A stretch of 64,000 nucleotides of DNA. Source: Dermanyssus gallinae (taxonomy: Eukaryota > Arthropoda > Arachnida > Mesostigmata > Dermanyssidae). The stretch's first letter is position 1; every line of letters begins with the position of its first letter. Under the pieces are notes generated by a model, which saw only the letters and a list, made by a program, of their open reading frames with translations, did not search any database and was not told the DNA's origin. A program made the position numbers and the translations under genes. The DNA is taken from the NCBI GenBank assembly GCA_003439945.1, contig QVRM01004827.1, forward strand, positions 216,501 to 280,500, read 5' to 3'. Positions 39,023 through 50,329 of the stretch are shown here, piece after piece.

Positions 39023-41590
39023 CTCGTATGTATAATAGCAATATGCAGGAACGTGTCGGTGCTGCATGAGAAAAATGCTGCCCGCTGACAAGAATTCCAT
39101 TCAGAGTGAGTACGTCGTTTGACTGTGGTACCTTTGGGAAGTTTTGTGGGTGTCGTCACATCGTTGTCGTCTCTGCTGTTTTCATCGTTGTCAACTGTGC
39201 TTCGTTTGTCGCTGCCCTGCTGTGTCCGCCGCCTGTCCATGTGCTTCTCCAGACTCCAACAGACCCTCTCTTCTCCTGGCAGTGGGATCAAGTCGCGAAG
39301 TGCGGACTATAGATATCCCGGCTTTAGGCAGCTAAAGTCAAATGACTTTCTAAGAAGTTGCCCCACATATTTCCCTTCTGCCCCCCCCCCCCTCTCTTCC
39401 CCCGCCGTCCTCAGGTTCGAGCCTACTGCTTGCCTCCTCATCATCGCTTGGGTCGGGGAGCTTTTGGCGGCCTCTCAGCCTGTGGCCGCGGTCATTCTTC
39501 GACGCTGCTGAATATGGCAGGAAGTGCCGTCCGGCTTCGCTCGTCCACTTTTTCCCCAGCTTTCCTTTCCCGCATGGAGCGTGAACACGAAAGTTCCTCC
39601 TGTCTGCCTACTTGCCTGACAGACAGACATACCCACGAACAGACAGGGAACGGGGGGGGGGAGGGGGGTTCGACAGAGCCTACGACAGGAGCTCGGAGAG
39701 CCTGTCGGCGTCTGTCTCGGATGACAACGAGGACGACGATGACCCACACAGCTGACTTCTTCAATAGCCGTCTCGTAGACTAGGTAGTCGTTCGCTCGCT
39801 GGATGCGCACGATCTATGTGCGCATGTATGTGAGTCTGTACGTACGTATGTATGTACGTCTGTGTGCGTACGGACGATCGATGTGAGTACATGAGCAGTA
39901 CGCGCAGCGTGCCTGGGCCGCCCTGCGCTGTCTCCGTACGTCTGTCTGGTGGTGTCTACATATATTTACTGGTGTCTGTGTGAGTGAGAGTGTGTGTGTG
40001 CGTGTAGGTGTGATCGCCTTTATGTGGGCAACCATGTCGGTAAAAGTCAGGAACCTCGGTTTACATTGGCTGGCTGGTTGGCGACCATAGCAGAGAATAG
40101 CAGAAGCAGAAGCAGCAGCCGCAGCAGTAGTAGGCAGCGAAGAGTTTGCCAGCACCGTACGGTTAGCCAGCAGCAGCAGCAGCGGACCGGACCGGACTCG
40201 CCGTCCTCTGCAGTCTCTTTCTCCCGCTGACGACATCAGTGCCGCCTCGCGACTGGGCAAAGCCGATGCGGTAGGCCACCCCGCCGTCCGGCTGGCTGAA
40301 AGGCAGGCAAGCAGGCGATCAACGACAACGACGACGGCGCGAGAAGAAAACGCGACGAACGGCGGCGAACTGCGGACGGGAAGGGGGGGGGGGAGACGAA
40401 GGGGACGAAGAGGTTCGAAGGACAGCGGCAGCCTACAGCAGCGTACAAAGGAGAAGAATAGCGAAGAAAAGCAGCAGCAAAAGAAGTCCGGATAAAAGGA
40501 CGACACCTCCTCGGAGGAGACAGGACGCGCGCACCACAATGGATCGTGTGCCGCCTTCTTCTGTGTAGGGCTGTGGGCATGTGGGTGGGTGCATGTGTGG
40601 GTTTGTGTAGGGGGGTTCGGGGTTGTGGGCTTGTGTAGGGGTGATTCGGGGGTGTGGATGTGTGACCACCGCGTCTCTATTGGCTACACTGTATAGGGCA
40701 CCCACTGCTGCGGGCAGGCGGTTGAGGTGGCCCATCTACCGCAGGCAGACACCACCGCCCCTCGGCGGAGACCAGTCGAGACCAGATCATCACCAGACAT
40801 CAACAAATGCTTGCGGCATGCCAGCATAGCTTCTCCATTTGCAGATCTACTTCGGCCGGGCGAGAAGGGGACATCTGATAAATTTGCCGATGATACATGA
40901 AGACAGGCCAGACCAGACCAGCCGGCCCGCCCAACGAACTGCCCTCCCTGCCAGGTCATCTGCGATTTGAGGAGGTCGAGGTAAAGTGGCGAAGAAGGCC
41001 CACAGCGTACAAGTGAGAGAGAAAGTGTGTGTGAGGGAAAGAGAGAGGAAGAGCGAGAGAAGGAGAGAGATAAAGAACTAGACAGAACGAAAACCGAAAA
41101 AGACTTGACCGTTTTGAGGGAGACGGGAGATCGGGGTAAATAAGCGGCCCGACAGGCCATAAGCAAGACAGCCAGCTAGATCAATATATAGCTGTTCTTC
41201 TATAGTGTGGTGATTGCTTAACGGATGTTCACTTCGGAATGCGGGCCAGCCTTTAACACAGGTCAAGTATTAGGGGCGTCAGATTTGCTCTCGCAAATGA
41301 AAGCTTTTCATCGATTCTGCTGGTCGTTGGCTTATTATTAACTCGACAGCGGTTAGCGGCTTTGCCACCGACGCCAGACCAATGACACGCAATGCAATGA
41401 TGTAGCTGCACGTCGCTTATTGTTGTTGTTGTTGTTGTTGCTGCTGCTGCTATTGTGGTTTTTATCGTCTATGGTTGACTTTGTTTTGGTCGCTGTTGTT
41501 GTAAATGGTATTGCTAGTACAGTTGCTATTGTTGTTGTCATCCGTTGTTGTTGTGTCAATATTGCGTCCACGGCTTTGTTTTGTTGTTTT
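36850..41590. other. No gene seen; unique and microsatellite DNA
   Basis: It contains a short CAA run near 37265, (GA)n at 37848-37863, AT-rich DNA at 37940-38650, (TA)n at 38995-39021, poly-C near 39383 and poly-G near 39652. Frames are short and unrecognised. Confidence 0.45.
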
Positions 41591-42319
41591 GTTGTTTTTT
41601 TTTATTTTTAACGTCCAAAGTTCAACAAGATTTATTTAATCAGCAAAGTATTAGGAACATCTCTATTCCTACGGGATCTCAGGGAACCCTTCGGCGGAGG
41701 GAAGAGACCCTTCGACTGACGCCGCGTTTCCCCGCTGAAGCTCGATCGATACTCGCTGCAGTAGGAACTCTCCAGAACGAGGATCCCTTGTGACTGCGTT
41801 CAGTCTTTTTCCAAGCTCCTTGAAAAAGTTTGACGTTTCTTCACCCATGGGTCCGTAAGTTTCTATGGCAATTGGCTGGACAATAAACTGCGGATTGAGT
41901 TCTCTGTATTTCGCTAACTTGCGGTCCTCCGCAAGACAAGCAGAAGCACCAGCTTTCTGGCTTGTTCGAGCGACGTAGCTCCTGGCCAATGTACACGAGA
42001 CGGTAACGTCCCATACAAGTAGACGACCTCTTTCCCAAGGGGTTAGAGTTTTGCCGTCCGGTCGTAACCCACTATTGGTGCTGAGGCCTAGTGGCTCTTT
42101 CACAGCCGGCACCTGTGCACTATGCAGTGCACGACAGACGACGTCGTTTATTGCATAGTGTCGTGGGTGGCGGCCGGCGCTGTATCGACACGATAGAGCG
42201 TGTACCCCTGTTGTTGTTACGGGGAACCGACACCGGTTGCAAAGATGAGCGGCACAGACCGACTCCCCCAGCCGCAGACCAGACAGGATGCGGAGTGTGT
42301 TATTGTCCAGCAGTGTTGT
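41590..42319 (-). mobile_element. 5'-truncated retroelement, endonuclease-bearing 3' part
   Basis: On the minus strand an open frame of 216 codons (42319 to stop 41669) is followed by a short 3' UTR, an AATAAA signal and an A-rich tail ending near 41590. The 5' side stops in a GTT/AAC microsatellite at about 42320, as expected for a truncated target-primed insertion. The reverse-transcriptase part is absent. Confidence 0.75.
41669..42319 (-). pseudogene. C-terminal CCHC plus restriction-like endonuclease region of a retroelement polyprotein
   Basis: The frame reads LRILSGLRLGESVC, then a finger CNRC-x9-H-x3-C, SAGRHPRHYAINDVV, AVKEPLGL, GLRPDGKTLTPWERGR and VWDVT, and later PIAIETYG, ELGKRL and QRGNAAS. 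The order GLRLG, Cys/His finger, SAGRxxRH, RPDG...WDVT matches a C-terminal block I know from non-LTR-type reverse transcriptases of many invertebrates; RPD...D resembles a PD-(D/E)xK nuclease. There are no internal stops, so the truncation is recent. Only the C-terminal part remains and it cannot retrotranspose alone. Assignment to an exact clade (R2/R4-like or other) is uncertain. Confidence 0.7.
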
Positions 42320-42540
42320 TGTTGTTATTGTTGTCGCGTCACTTTTATTGCTGTGGCTGGTGTTCAGTGCTACTGTATCACATGCATACTACAATTAGTA
42401 GCAATAGTAGATGCTTCGTTTGTTGTCGCTGTTGTTTATGGTTACTACTACATATCTATGTCATTTCTTCTTCTGCTGCTGTTGTTGTAATTGTTGTTCT
42501 TCTTGCTGCTGCTGCTGCTGCTGTTGTTGCTTTTGTGTTG
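42320..42540. repeat. GTT/GCT triplet array between two retroelements
   Basis: Interrupted GTT and GCT triplets separate the truncated minus-strand element from the + strand LINE. Confidence 0.8.
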
Positions 42541-42628
42541 TTACACTTTTAATCGCCTGTGTTTGCTGTTTCGCTAACTGTTTGTTTTGGCTCAGCCTTG
42601 TTTGCTGTTGAATTGTGAATTGTGAAAA

Positions 42629-43603
42629 ATGATCGCTCTTAATTGTGCCATCTGCAACGAATCTACGTCCGTCGATGAGTTCGGATGCTGCTCGCTTGGC
42701 TGCGGCACGATCGGACATCCTAAATGTTTCAGCGACTCAGCCGCCAATATGCAGAGTTTGGTGTGCGCGACCTGCAAGCAAAAGCCTCCTGCCGGTAACT
42801 ATACAACGGTTATTCGGAGAATTGCGGAACTGACCAACATTGTGCTTGGTCAACGTCTTGAAATCTCCTCGATCTTGTCTGAGCTGACTGAGTGCAAGTC
42901 TGAACTCAAGGCCACCCGCTCTGAGTTGGCTTTACTACAGTCAGTTCAGGCTAGGCCAACCTTGCCCCGCCCAGTCAAGCCTCTTGGAACGCTTTCGAAA
43001 TCTGGCGCGGTCAACCGAATTACTTGCAAAGATAGAACCTACGCCGCCGTCGCATCGGAAAATACTGTCCTCCCTATTGGGGCAGACGTATCACCGTCAG
43101 CAGACGCCGCTACGTTTGTAAACACTCACACTAGAGAGCGCTCGCGCTCGATTAAGCGCAAACGCTCGGAGAGTAATCATCGCACCATTATTATCGGCAC
43201 AGCGCCTGCAGCCGACAATCCTATCCCCACCGTTGCCCGGAACAACAGGAAGCGCGTTTTCATCTCTCGGATCGCCCCCGGCGTCACTGCCTCGGACGTC
43301 CATCGGAATATCGCGCCTAAGCTTAAAGGTTCGCTATCCGTCTGGAAACTGCGATCCAGATACAATACATACTCGTCGTTCTGTCTATTTGTGCAAGACG
43401 AGGACGAAATTACAGTGCTTGATCCCCAGTTTTGGGCGTCGGGGGCTGTCATCAAGTCCTTCTTTGGTCGTCTGCCTCACGAAAACGTGCTCGAGAAATC
43501 TGATGGTGTTGCTGCCACTGTCACTGACAACGACAGTCCCGCCAGCCAACCCTCATCGGAAGCCCCAAACGAGACAACTGCAGAACAAATGATAGACGGT
43601 TAA
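42629..43603 (+). CDS. LINE ORF1: PHD finger, coiled coil, RNA-binding-like C-terminus
   Basis: 324 residues. The N-terminus has a C4HC3 zinc finger of PHD type (C6, C9, C20/C21, C25, H30, C33, C46, C49). A heptad-like stretch at about 60-115 suggests a coiled coil for trimer or multimer formation. A basic Arg/Ser/Lys segment (about 168-182) precedes a C-terminal domain beginning KRVFISRIAPGVTASDV, with a KLRSRYNTYSSFCLFV strand-rich core. This pattern is common in ORF1 proteins of CR1-type elements, where it binds the element RNA and aids RNP assembly. The frame is intact to TAA 43601-43603, and ORF2 overlaps its end. Confidence 0.88.
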   Translation: MIALNCAICNESTSVDEFGCCSLGCGTIGHPKCFSDSAANMQSLVCATCKQKPPAGNYTTVIRRIAELTNIVLGQRLEISSILSELTECKSELKATRSELALLQSVQARPTLPRPVKPLGTLSKSGAVNRITCKDRTYAAVASENTVLPIGADVSPSADAATFVNTHTRERSRSIKRKRSESNHRTIIIGTAPAADNPIPTVARNNRKRVFISRIAPGVTASDVHRNIAPKLKGSLSVWKLRSRYNTYSSFCLFVQDEDEITVLDPQFWASGAVIKSFFGRLPHENVLEKSDGVAATVTDNDSPASQPSSEAPNETTAEQMIDG

Positions 43604-46281
43604 ATTGTATTTTCTTAAACACTCGTTCAGCGGCAAAACAAGGCGCCATTGATTCTATTTTCTCTTACAGTGTAGCCAATAATGTTGATCTCATTTTTCT
43701 GTGTGAGACCTGGTTCAACCAGTCCATAACGGACGCCGAACTCACTTTCAATAATATGTTTCAATGCTTCCGGCTGGATCGCGGGTCGAGAGGCGGTGGA
43801 GTGTGCATTCTAGTCTCTGCTCGTTTAAATGTTATACCTGTATCATGTGATATACCCGGCGAGCATATCGCAGTCGATCTACTAACTCCGCACAACAAGC
43901 TTCGCCTCTGCTGTTTTTATGCATCAAATTCCGGTGACAGTATGTGCCGCGCGCAACGAATAAACAAAAGCTGTGACGCAATCAATTTCTACTGCCAATT
44001 TGACGGTCCCGTGGTCATTGTTGGTGATTTTAATTTACCTCGAATCGACTGGGCTACTGCGGAAACCACCTCCGCTGATTCAATGGAAGCGGTTTTCGTC
44101 AACTGCATCGTTGAGAACAATCTAATTCAGCTTATCAATGGTCCCACGCATCATGCTGGCTCTACTCTCGATCTTTTGCTGACCACTCATCCTGACACTG
44201 TCGACAACACCGACATCTGCGACCCAATCATCAGCTCTGATCACAAGCTCATCTCGTTCAGTCTCATAACGGACGTCTCTGAAACAATCAAAATGCTGTG
44301 TAATTTCAACTTTCAACAAATGAACATTGAGCTAATGGCCAATCACCTTAACCTCATCGATTGGAGGGTTTTCTTTCTAGACTGCCATGATGCTAACGAT
44401 ATGTACAACAAGTTCATGCGGTGCTGTCGTTTTCTGATCGAAGCCTTTACTCCTCTTGTAGTCGACAAGAAGCTCATGAAACTGCGCTCACACGTAGCCC
44501 GCCTCGAGCGAGTAATTTCCTCGCTCCCTGATTCCGCTTCGTCCACTACGTATCATCGGAAACTCATGAAAGCAACAAAGCGTCTCCGCGTCCTGACCGA
44601 GATGAGCATAAGCGTCAAGGACAGCCGGTCCCTCTTCCGCTACGCGAACTCGCGCCTCACAAGCAACGAGTCTCCACCAACCCTGGAATCTAACTCACTA
44701 TCGGCATCGACAGACGAGGAGAAGGTTGAGCTTCTAGCAGCTCATTTCTCATCTTTGTTCAACACGGTGCCAGTGACTTCGGTCTCACCCATGTCGACAT
44801 CTTATTTTCCTACGAGCTACAGCGACTCACCTATTGATTTTAACGAATATGACATTTACATGCAACTCTTATCTCTGAAACCCAAATGCAGCCATACACC
44901 TGATGGCATCCCACCTATATTTTTTAAAAAGCTAGCTATATTTTTAGCGGAGCCATTAAAACTCATCTTCGAACGTTCATACAATGACACCGTAGTCCCA
45001 GAAGTTTTCAAACAGAGCATTGTCACACCGATACACAAGAAGGGGCCCAAAAAGCGCGTTGAGAATTATCGCCCTGTGGCTCAGTGTTCCATCGCCTGCA
45101 CAATTTTTGAAAAGATCTTAGTCAAACACGTAACTAACTATATGACTGTGAATAATTTTTTTTTTTTTTTTTTTGATACTTTCCAACACGGATTTGTACC
45201 TCGTCGTTCTACGTGCACGCAACTATTAGAAATGACAAACGATTGGGCCTTGTACATAAATGCCAAAAAAGATTTTCACTGTATATATTTTGACCAGAAG
45301 AGTGCCTTTGACAGGGTTGATCATAAGCTTCTTATCGACAAGATGAAGACGCTCCAGGTTCATTTACAAACGCGCAAATGGCTTGCCGCGTTTTTACACA
45401 ATCGGTCGTTCCGAGTCAAATGCGGGGAAGCTCTCAGTGAGCCACGACTGGCTCCGTCCGGCGTCCCACAGGGGAGCTGCGTCTCTCCTTTGCTGTACAC
45501 AGTGTTTGTTTTAGACATAAAATCTTATATTCCGTCGAGTGTTAAATACCTACTGTACGCCGATGACCTAAAGATATACGCACCCTTGGACTCTCCCTCA
45601 GCGCACACTGCGTTACAGTCTGCTGTCGATGGCATCTGCCGCTGGTGCATTGACAATGGCATGGAGCTATCAGTTTCGAAATGCCTCGTTTTGAAACATG
45701 GCTTCTTTAATCTGGAGTATCAGCTTAACGGGACAATTCTGCCCACCGCTAATGTTGCTCGGGATCTCGGTGTATTAATGTCAACAGATCTAACATTTTC
45801 TGTACATATAAGAGAGCTAGTCAAAACAACATCTACACTTGTGAACACGCTGTTCCGTTGCTTTATCATCAAGGACCCAAATGTGTATATTCGTCTGTAT
45901 AAAGCAATTGTGCTATCCAAACTTTTATATTGTTCACCTGTCTGGAGCCCACACTTGTGCAAGCACATAGGCATGCTTGAAGGTATTCAGAGAAGATTTC
46001 TAAAAAGGCTCTGTAAAAGATGTGATATTGACCCGAATGCTGTAAACCTTCCGTCGCTCTCGTTTTTACTGAAGAACAACGACACGCGAGCACTATCGCA
46101 ACTTTCAAGTGCCGATCTTATCAACCGTTTTTTCGACGTGACAATGAATAATCGCAGAAGTCAAATCATGTTTTTACCAAAATGTATTCCAAGACTTGAA
46201 ACAGTCAATAATATGTTCGCCTGGCGTGTAGCCAGAGAATTGCACAACAAGGAGGTTTTGGGGGCGTCCTTGCCCACCTAG
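43600..46281 (+). CDS. LINE ORF2: AP endonuclease and reverse transcriptase
   Basis: Counting from TTA 43600 it is 893 residues. Endonuclease motifs: NTRSAAKQ (about 7), ETW (about 36), GDFN (142) and SSDH (213-215). Reverse transcriptase motifs: SHTPDGIPP, PIHKKG...ENYRPV, FDxxSAFD (565), GVPQGSCVSPLL, YADD (653-656) and LGVLMSTDLTF. All catalytic residues are present and there is no internal stop. The first ATG in frame is 43756 (residue 53), downstream of the first two conserved endonuclease motifs. The frame is open upstream only to TGA 43525 and has no ATG there, so translation needs a non-AUG start, stop-restart coupling with ORF1, or a frameshift. A T19 run at 45156-45174 encodes six Phe. 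Confidence 0.9.
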   Translation, partial: LNCIFLNTRSAAKQGAIDSIFSYSVANNVDLIFLCETWFNQSITDAELTFNNMFQCFRLDRGSRGGGVCILVSARLNVIPVSCDIPGEHIAVDLLTPHNKLRLCCFYASNSGDSMCRAQRINKSCDAINFYCQFDGPVVIVGDFNLPRIDWATAETTSADSMEAVFVNCIVENNLIQLINGPTHHAGSTLDLLLTTHPDTVDNTDICDPIISSDHKLISFSLITDVSETIKMLCNFNFQQMNIELMANHLNLIDWRVFFLDCHDANDMYNKFMRCCRFLIEAFTPLVVDKKLMKLRSHVARLERVISSLPDSASSTTYHRKLMKATKRLRVLTEMSISVKDSRSLFRYANSRLTSNESPPTLESNSLSASTDEEKVELLAAHFSSLFNTVPVTSVSPMSTSYFPTSYSDSPIDFNEYDIYMQLLSLKPKCSHTPDGIPPIFFKKLAIFLAEPLKLIFERSYNDTVVPEVFKQSIVTPIHKKGPKKRVENYRPVAQCSIACTIFEKILVKHVTNYMTVNNFFFFFFDTFQHGFVPRRSTCTQLLEMTNDWALYINAKKDFHCIYFDQKSAFDRVDHKLLIDKMKTLQVHLQTRKWLAAFLHNRSFRVKCGEALSEPRLAPSGVPQGSCVSPLLYTVFVLDIKSYIPSSVKYLLYADDLKIYAPLDSPSAHTALQSAVDGICRWCIDNGMELSVSKCLVLKHGFFNLEYQLNGTILPTANVARDLGVLMSTDLTFSVHIRELVKTTSTLVNTLFRCFIIKDPNVYIRLYKAIVLSKLLYCSPVWSPHLCKHIGMLEGIQRRFLKRLCKRCDIDPNAVNLPSLSFLLKNNDTRALSQLSSADLINRFFDVTMNNRRSQIMFLPKCIPRLETVNNMFAWRVARELHNKEVLGASLPT

Positions 46282-46319
46282 CTTTCCTTCTTACCCTTTA
46301 TTCGGTAAATAAAGGCGTT

Positions 46320-46343
46320 TTCTATTCTATTCTATTCTATTCT
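46320..46343 (+). repeat. LINE 3' tail (TTCTA)n
   Basis: About four to five TTCTA pentamers directly follow the AATAAA-containing 3' end of the LINE. Short tandem tails instead of poly(A) are typical of CR1-like and some other LINE clades. Confidence 0.85.
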
Positions 46344-47751
46344 ACTGTCACTATACTACTGTTGTATTTCAGGTTCTACGTTGGAGTTATTTACTGATCC
46401 TGTCTAGATGCTTGGCTGTTAGCGTTGGCGTTGGCTGTTGTGGCTGCCGCTGCGCCTGCCGCTTTCCTTGCGTTTTTTTTCGTGACACTCCTTTTGGTTG
46501 TTTAGTGCAGTTGGAATTGTGTGAATTGTTCTCTCTCTCTTTCTTTCTCTATCTCGGTATCGTCTTTTTCCTTACCTTGGTTCTTCACTTTCCATCGCGT
46601 TTTATTCTTTATGCGCGGCCGTAACTACACATAGCAGACAGCCAGTGAAAAGCACTGCACCTGCTCTATCGTCGGCCGATTGCGCACATGCAGTGTTGTC
46701 GTTATATTGTTGGCACGGACGGCTGTTGCCAACCTGGCATCGGCAAACGACGTCCAACAGGATTCGACAGGACCCGCCGCCAACAATCGAACCCCAGTAA
46801 GCAGCAACACCAGTCATCGTAGAAGAAGGAGGAGTGACGACATTACCGACGACGACAACAACAGCAGCAACTGCAACAACAACAACAACAACAACAACAA
46901 AAACAACTACTGCAACAACAACAACAATAACAACAACAAAAACAGCAGCAGCAACAACAACAATAACAGCAACAGTAACAACAACAACGACAGCGACAAC
47001 AACAACATCAACATATCTGCAGATAGACACAATGTGTCGACGCCGGCAGGGCAAATACAGCAACCACATGTACGACAGCAACAACAACAATAACATCAAC
47101 AGCAACAATAAATGCAACAACAACACAATCTCAGTGGCGGCAGCATTGAGCAGCACGTGAGCGATTGGGCAGCGCCATCCACGAACAGCAACCGTTGCCG
47201 GACGGACATAGCAGCGCAACGGACGTCGCCAAAGCAACGGTTGCCGTCGACTTCGTCGTTAAAGCGTCGCCAAGCGTCGCCTACATGGGCGAGATAGCCT
47301 AGACCGTGATACGATGACGAGGTGTGTGGAGAGACGAGACAAGACAAACCGATCCAGCGAAAAGTACTTGGCTGTTGTCACGTGACTTATGACTAATGAT
47401 GGTGATGATGATGACGACGGCGATGATGATGATGGTGATAATCATACTAATCATAATCATTGTTTTTAATAACTCTAGCCTTGAGCCCAACACAAAGGTT
47501 AGTGCATGTTGAAAGAAGACAAGTTGATGGATTACAGCCCCGCGGAGATAAAACAGAACACGGGACAGACAAATGTGGGATCCAATTAAGCTTTAACTAA
47601 TCGTTTGCAGCGTCAAAGCAGCTTTAGAAAACCTATATCTCTAAAGGCCTCCTTCGAATGTGAAAGAATGACGGTTGGTTGGGGAGACAACTTTTTCTGG
47701 CAACAGTATCAGCTAGTAGCAACAACATACAAGTAACAGCAATAATTAAAA

Positions 47752-47800
<49 letters not shown>

Positions 47801-47814
47801 TATATATTATTTTT
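46344..47814. other. AAC arrays and unique DNA, no gene seen
   Basis: There is a large AAC/CAG/AAT array at 46853-47110, (GAT)n at 47398-47440 and an (AAT)n run at about 47746-47802 that abuts the mariner remnant. Frames are homopolymeric. Confidence 0.6.
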
Positions 47815-48428
47815 TCCATGCGTTACAATGCGCTTGAGTCTTTTTAAAATCCTGTCTGAATCTCTTTGATCGACCCTTTCCTTGGAAGCACCACTGGAAG
47901 GATTAGACTTTGGTTTCGATGTCATAACCATGTACTTATGACTCAACTCGTATAATTACTCTCTGAAGCAATCCAAGGTCATCTACAACCGCCTGAAGGT
48001 TAATTTCGAACATTTCACGACGAGTTTCCTTTGCTTGCTACTTAACATTTTTTTGGAACAAACTTAGCTGCCAGTCGTTTTGACGCATGAAATAATGGTC
48101 AAGACTGTTACAGCTGATTCCTAAAATATTTCTAATTTTTCAACTATCTCTCTGATAGCAATTCGGCAATTGTTATGTACGATATCACGAACGTGTCAAT
48201 GTTTTCTTCTGTTACTGACGTCGAAGATCTTCCCAAATTGGGCTCATCTTTGATCTCTTCATGTCTGTCGCGAAATCGACGGTACCATGTATACACCGCA
48301 TTTCGGGACACTGCTTCATCACCACCAACAGCTCGAAACACTCCCACCACTTCAAAGCATACAATTATATTTTTAACAAAGAACTTGATGCAGCGTTGCA
48401 CTTGGAGTTTCGGCTCCCAAAAAATCAC
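47815..48428 (-). pseudogene. mariner-family transposase pseudogene (partial)
   Basis: On the minus strand, starting near 48425, successive frames match mariner transposase order: IKFFVK, then GGDEAVSRNAVYTWYRRF and EPNLGRSSTSVTEENID (helix-turn-helix DNA-binding half), then AIREIVEKLEI, a diverged MLSSKQRK stretch, LLQRVI, VHGYDIETK and SFQWCFQGKG. Several frameshifts and at least two in-frame stops occur. Where the family has GDES/GDET with the first catalytic Asp, this copy reads RVES, so the Asp is lost. The copy stops near an AAT microsatellite before the rest of the catalytic domain. No terminal inverted repeats were found. It is inactive. Confidence 0.75.
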
Positions 48429-48429
48429 C

Positions 48430-49427
48430 GAATCTCGTTTTGTTCACTTCTTTGAGCCAAATTCAAACAATAAACGCCGTAACCAATTGACAAATCAAAA
48501 TTTGGCTTATGTGTAACTGAGTAATGGCGGTTCTAAGAAAAACAAACCAGATGACCTTTGCGATTTTAGCCAGGCGGCAAATTCAAAAGACTAGGCCAAA
48601 TCGCACCCGTATACAGACCGCAAGGCTTCGGAAATATGCGAAATAAATAGGACCCTACAACGGAAAATATCCGTCGCGCGCAGCCTCCTACTCCTACAAT
48701 CGAAGGGACCTTTAGGCAGATGTTGGTTTTGATAAATAGATTTCCTTCCGATCCCAGGGCCAAGGCAGTGCCGTTGTAGTGAAAATGGTCTCGCCGAGCT
48801 TGCACTTTCCCTATGCATTATACAGAAGTACGTTCTGTACAATGAGAAAGGAACACGGATGAGTACCAAACATGATCAGCATCGGTGATTCAGGCCAGTA
48901 ATAGTGATAATGGCGAGAGCTCAGCCATTGTCGTTGTCAACATTCTCATCGCTGTTTTCGGCGGCAAATCAGACCACGACGGGAACGAGACGGCGTCTTC
49001 GAAAAGGATGACCGAACTGCCGAGCCGAGAGATGCGCCCCTTTCTCCCTCTCTCCCTCCCTCCCTCCTACCCCTGTTCCAGAGGCACGCTATGCATCGCG
49101 GCTTCATTGGAAGCTTCAGCCGACCAAATGCCGAAGACATATATGAATACGTGTGCCGTACCGATGGGAATATCGACGGCGGATAGAGAATGTCGTCCTC
49201 TTCGTTCGCATTGTCCGGCACGAGGAATTCGGCTGCGATGGTCGTGTTTCGTTGTCGTTGCTGTTGTTGTTGTCGCAGACGTTTGACGACCGGCACAATA
49301 GACAGTCGCTGCTGCTGTGAATCATGGGCAAATCCTATTCTGTGCTGCTCAAACAAATCATTCCTCATAAACGGCACATACACAACGGCTGCAGACAGGT
49401 ATTGTAAGAGGGAAAGCAGGGCTGGTA

Positions 49428-49429
<2 letters not shown>
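48430..49429. other. No gene seen
   Basis: Unique DNA with short frames only. Confidence 0.45.

Positions 49430-49475
<46 letters not shown>
49430..49475. repeat. (AT)n microsatellite
   Basis: Pure AT run; a shorter TA run follows at 49504-49515. Confidence 0.95.
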
Positions 49476-49478
<3 letters not shown>

Positions 49479-49580
49479 TGAGAAACAACAATTAAGATAG
49501 ATGTATATATATATACTTTTCTTGCCTGTTGTGTGTGTATGCTTTGACCTCGAGGAACTCATATGGTTGTCATATGACTG

Positions 49581-49602
49581 CTGAGTTTATCCATAAACTC
49601 AG
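49581..49602. repeat. Perfect 10-bp hairpin, 2-nt loop
   Basis: CTGAGTTTAT and ATAAACTCAG are exact reverse complements around CC, next to two CATATG palindromes at about 49560-49576. Confidence 0.55.
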
Positions 49603-49882
49603 TCTTATCTCTATCATGGTAACGCTAGCATTTTTAGATACATTTAAGTTATTAGAGCCCGTTTGATCCCTCGTTCGAAAGACAATTATATATTACTTGA
49701 AGCGCCGCCGCTGCCTGCGGTTTTTGGCCACTCATGGCGAACCAATGGCGAACTGATGTCACGCTCAGAGCCTCAGACCTCCGCCGGGGATAGGCAAGGC
49801 AAACGAGGTTGATCATGATAGAGACAGGCCTACACAGGCCCGCATAAAGAAAGGTTCGTCTCGTCTGGCGCAAGATCTGGCC

Positions 49883-50320
49883 GTGGCAAGAAGATTTCTC
49901 CCGGACAACAAAATGCTATGCTCTCATGACTGCGCTCCATGGCACCAACATCCGACTAGAACAGGTGTCGATCAGTATCATCTGTTTGTTTGCATCGCAG
50001 TCTGCACCCAGCGCTCTCCACCACAGAAAAAAAACGTCGATATGTGCAAAGCCGTCTCCGCCAATGCGCTAGTTCCAGCCCAACTGTGCCGCACGAGAGA
50101 ATTCACCTTTTTATTTGACCCCATTACCGTTTTGTATCACCTCGATCGACAACACCGATTATGTCAACGATGTTCAGGCAACATCGTTAACTTTTCTTCA
50201 CCTTTTGCTGAGGGGGAATTTTTGTGTTGCCACACCGCCGGTTCGCGTTTTTTGAAGTGGCTAGAAACAAATAAAAGAAACCACAACAAACCTAGCGGAG
50301 TCCGCATAAAACTAAAATAA
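49883..50320 (+). CDS. Hypothetical 145-residue open frame, weak
   Basis: This is one of the longer frames outside repeats with mixed, non-homopolymeric composition. It is Cys-rich (pairs such as CQRC and CC) and ends basic (KRNHNKPSGVRIKLK). AATAAA overlaps its stop region at about 50319-50325. No domain, splice signals or ribosome context support it, and I do not recognise it. A chance frame is the default reading. Confidence 0.12.
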   Translation: MARRFLPDNKMLCSHDCAPWHQHPTRTGVDQYHLFVCIAVCTQRSPPQKKNVDMCKAVSANALVPAQLCRTREFTFLFDPITVLYHLDRQHRLCQRCSGNIVNFSSPFAEGEFLCCHTAGSRFLKWLETNKRNHNKPSGVRIKLK

Positions 50321-50329
50321 AATATTTTT

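Larger units (their letters stand above)
42560..46343 (+). mobile_element. Apparently full-length non-LTR retrotransposon (CR1/Jockey-like LINE)
   Basis: Two adjacent open frames, ORF1 and ORF2, are followed by a very short 3' UTR with AATAAA (46306-46311) and a pentamer tail (TTCTA)n at about 46320-46343. The 5' limit is approximate: sequence before ATG 42629 back to the triplet array is the likely 5' UTR. No long terminal repeats. No target-site duplication could be confirmed. The PHD-type ORF1 and the endonuclease plus RT arrangement fit the CR1/Jockey group; the clade is an inference. Confidence 0.88.
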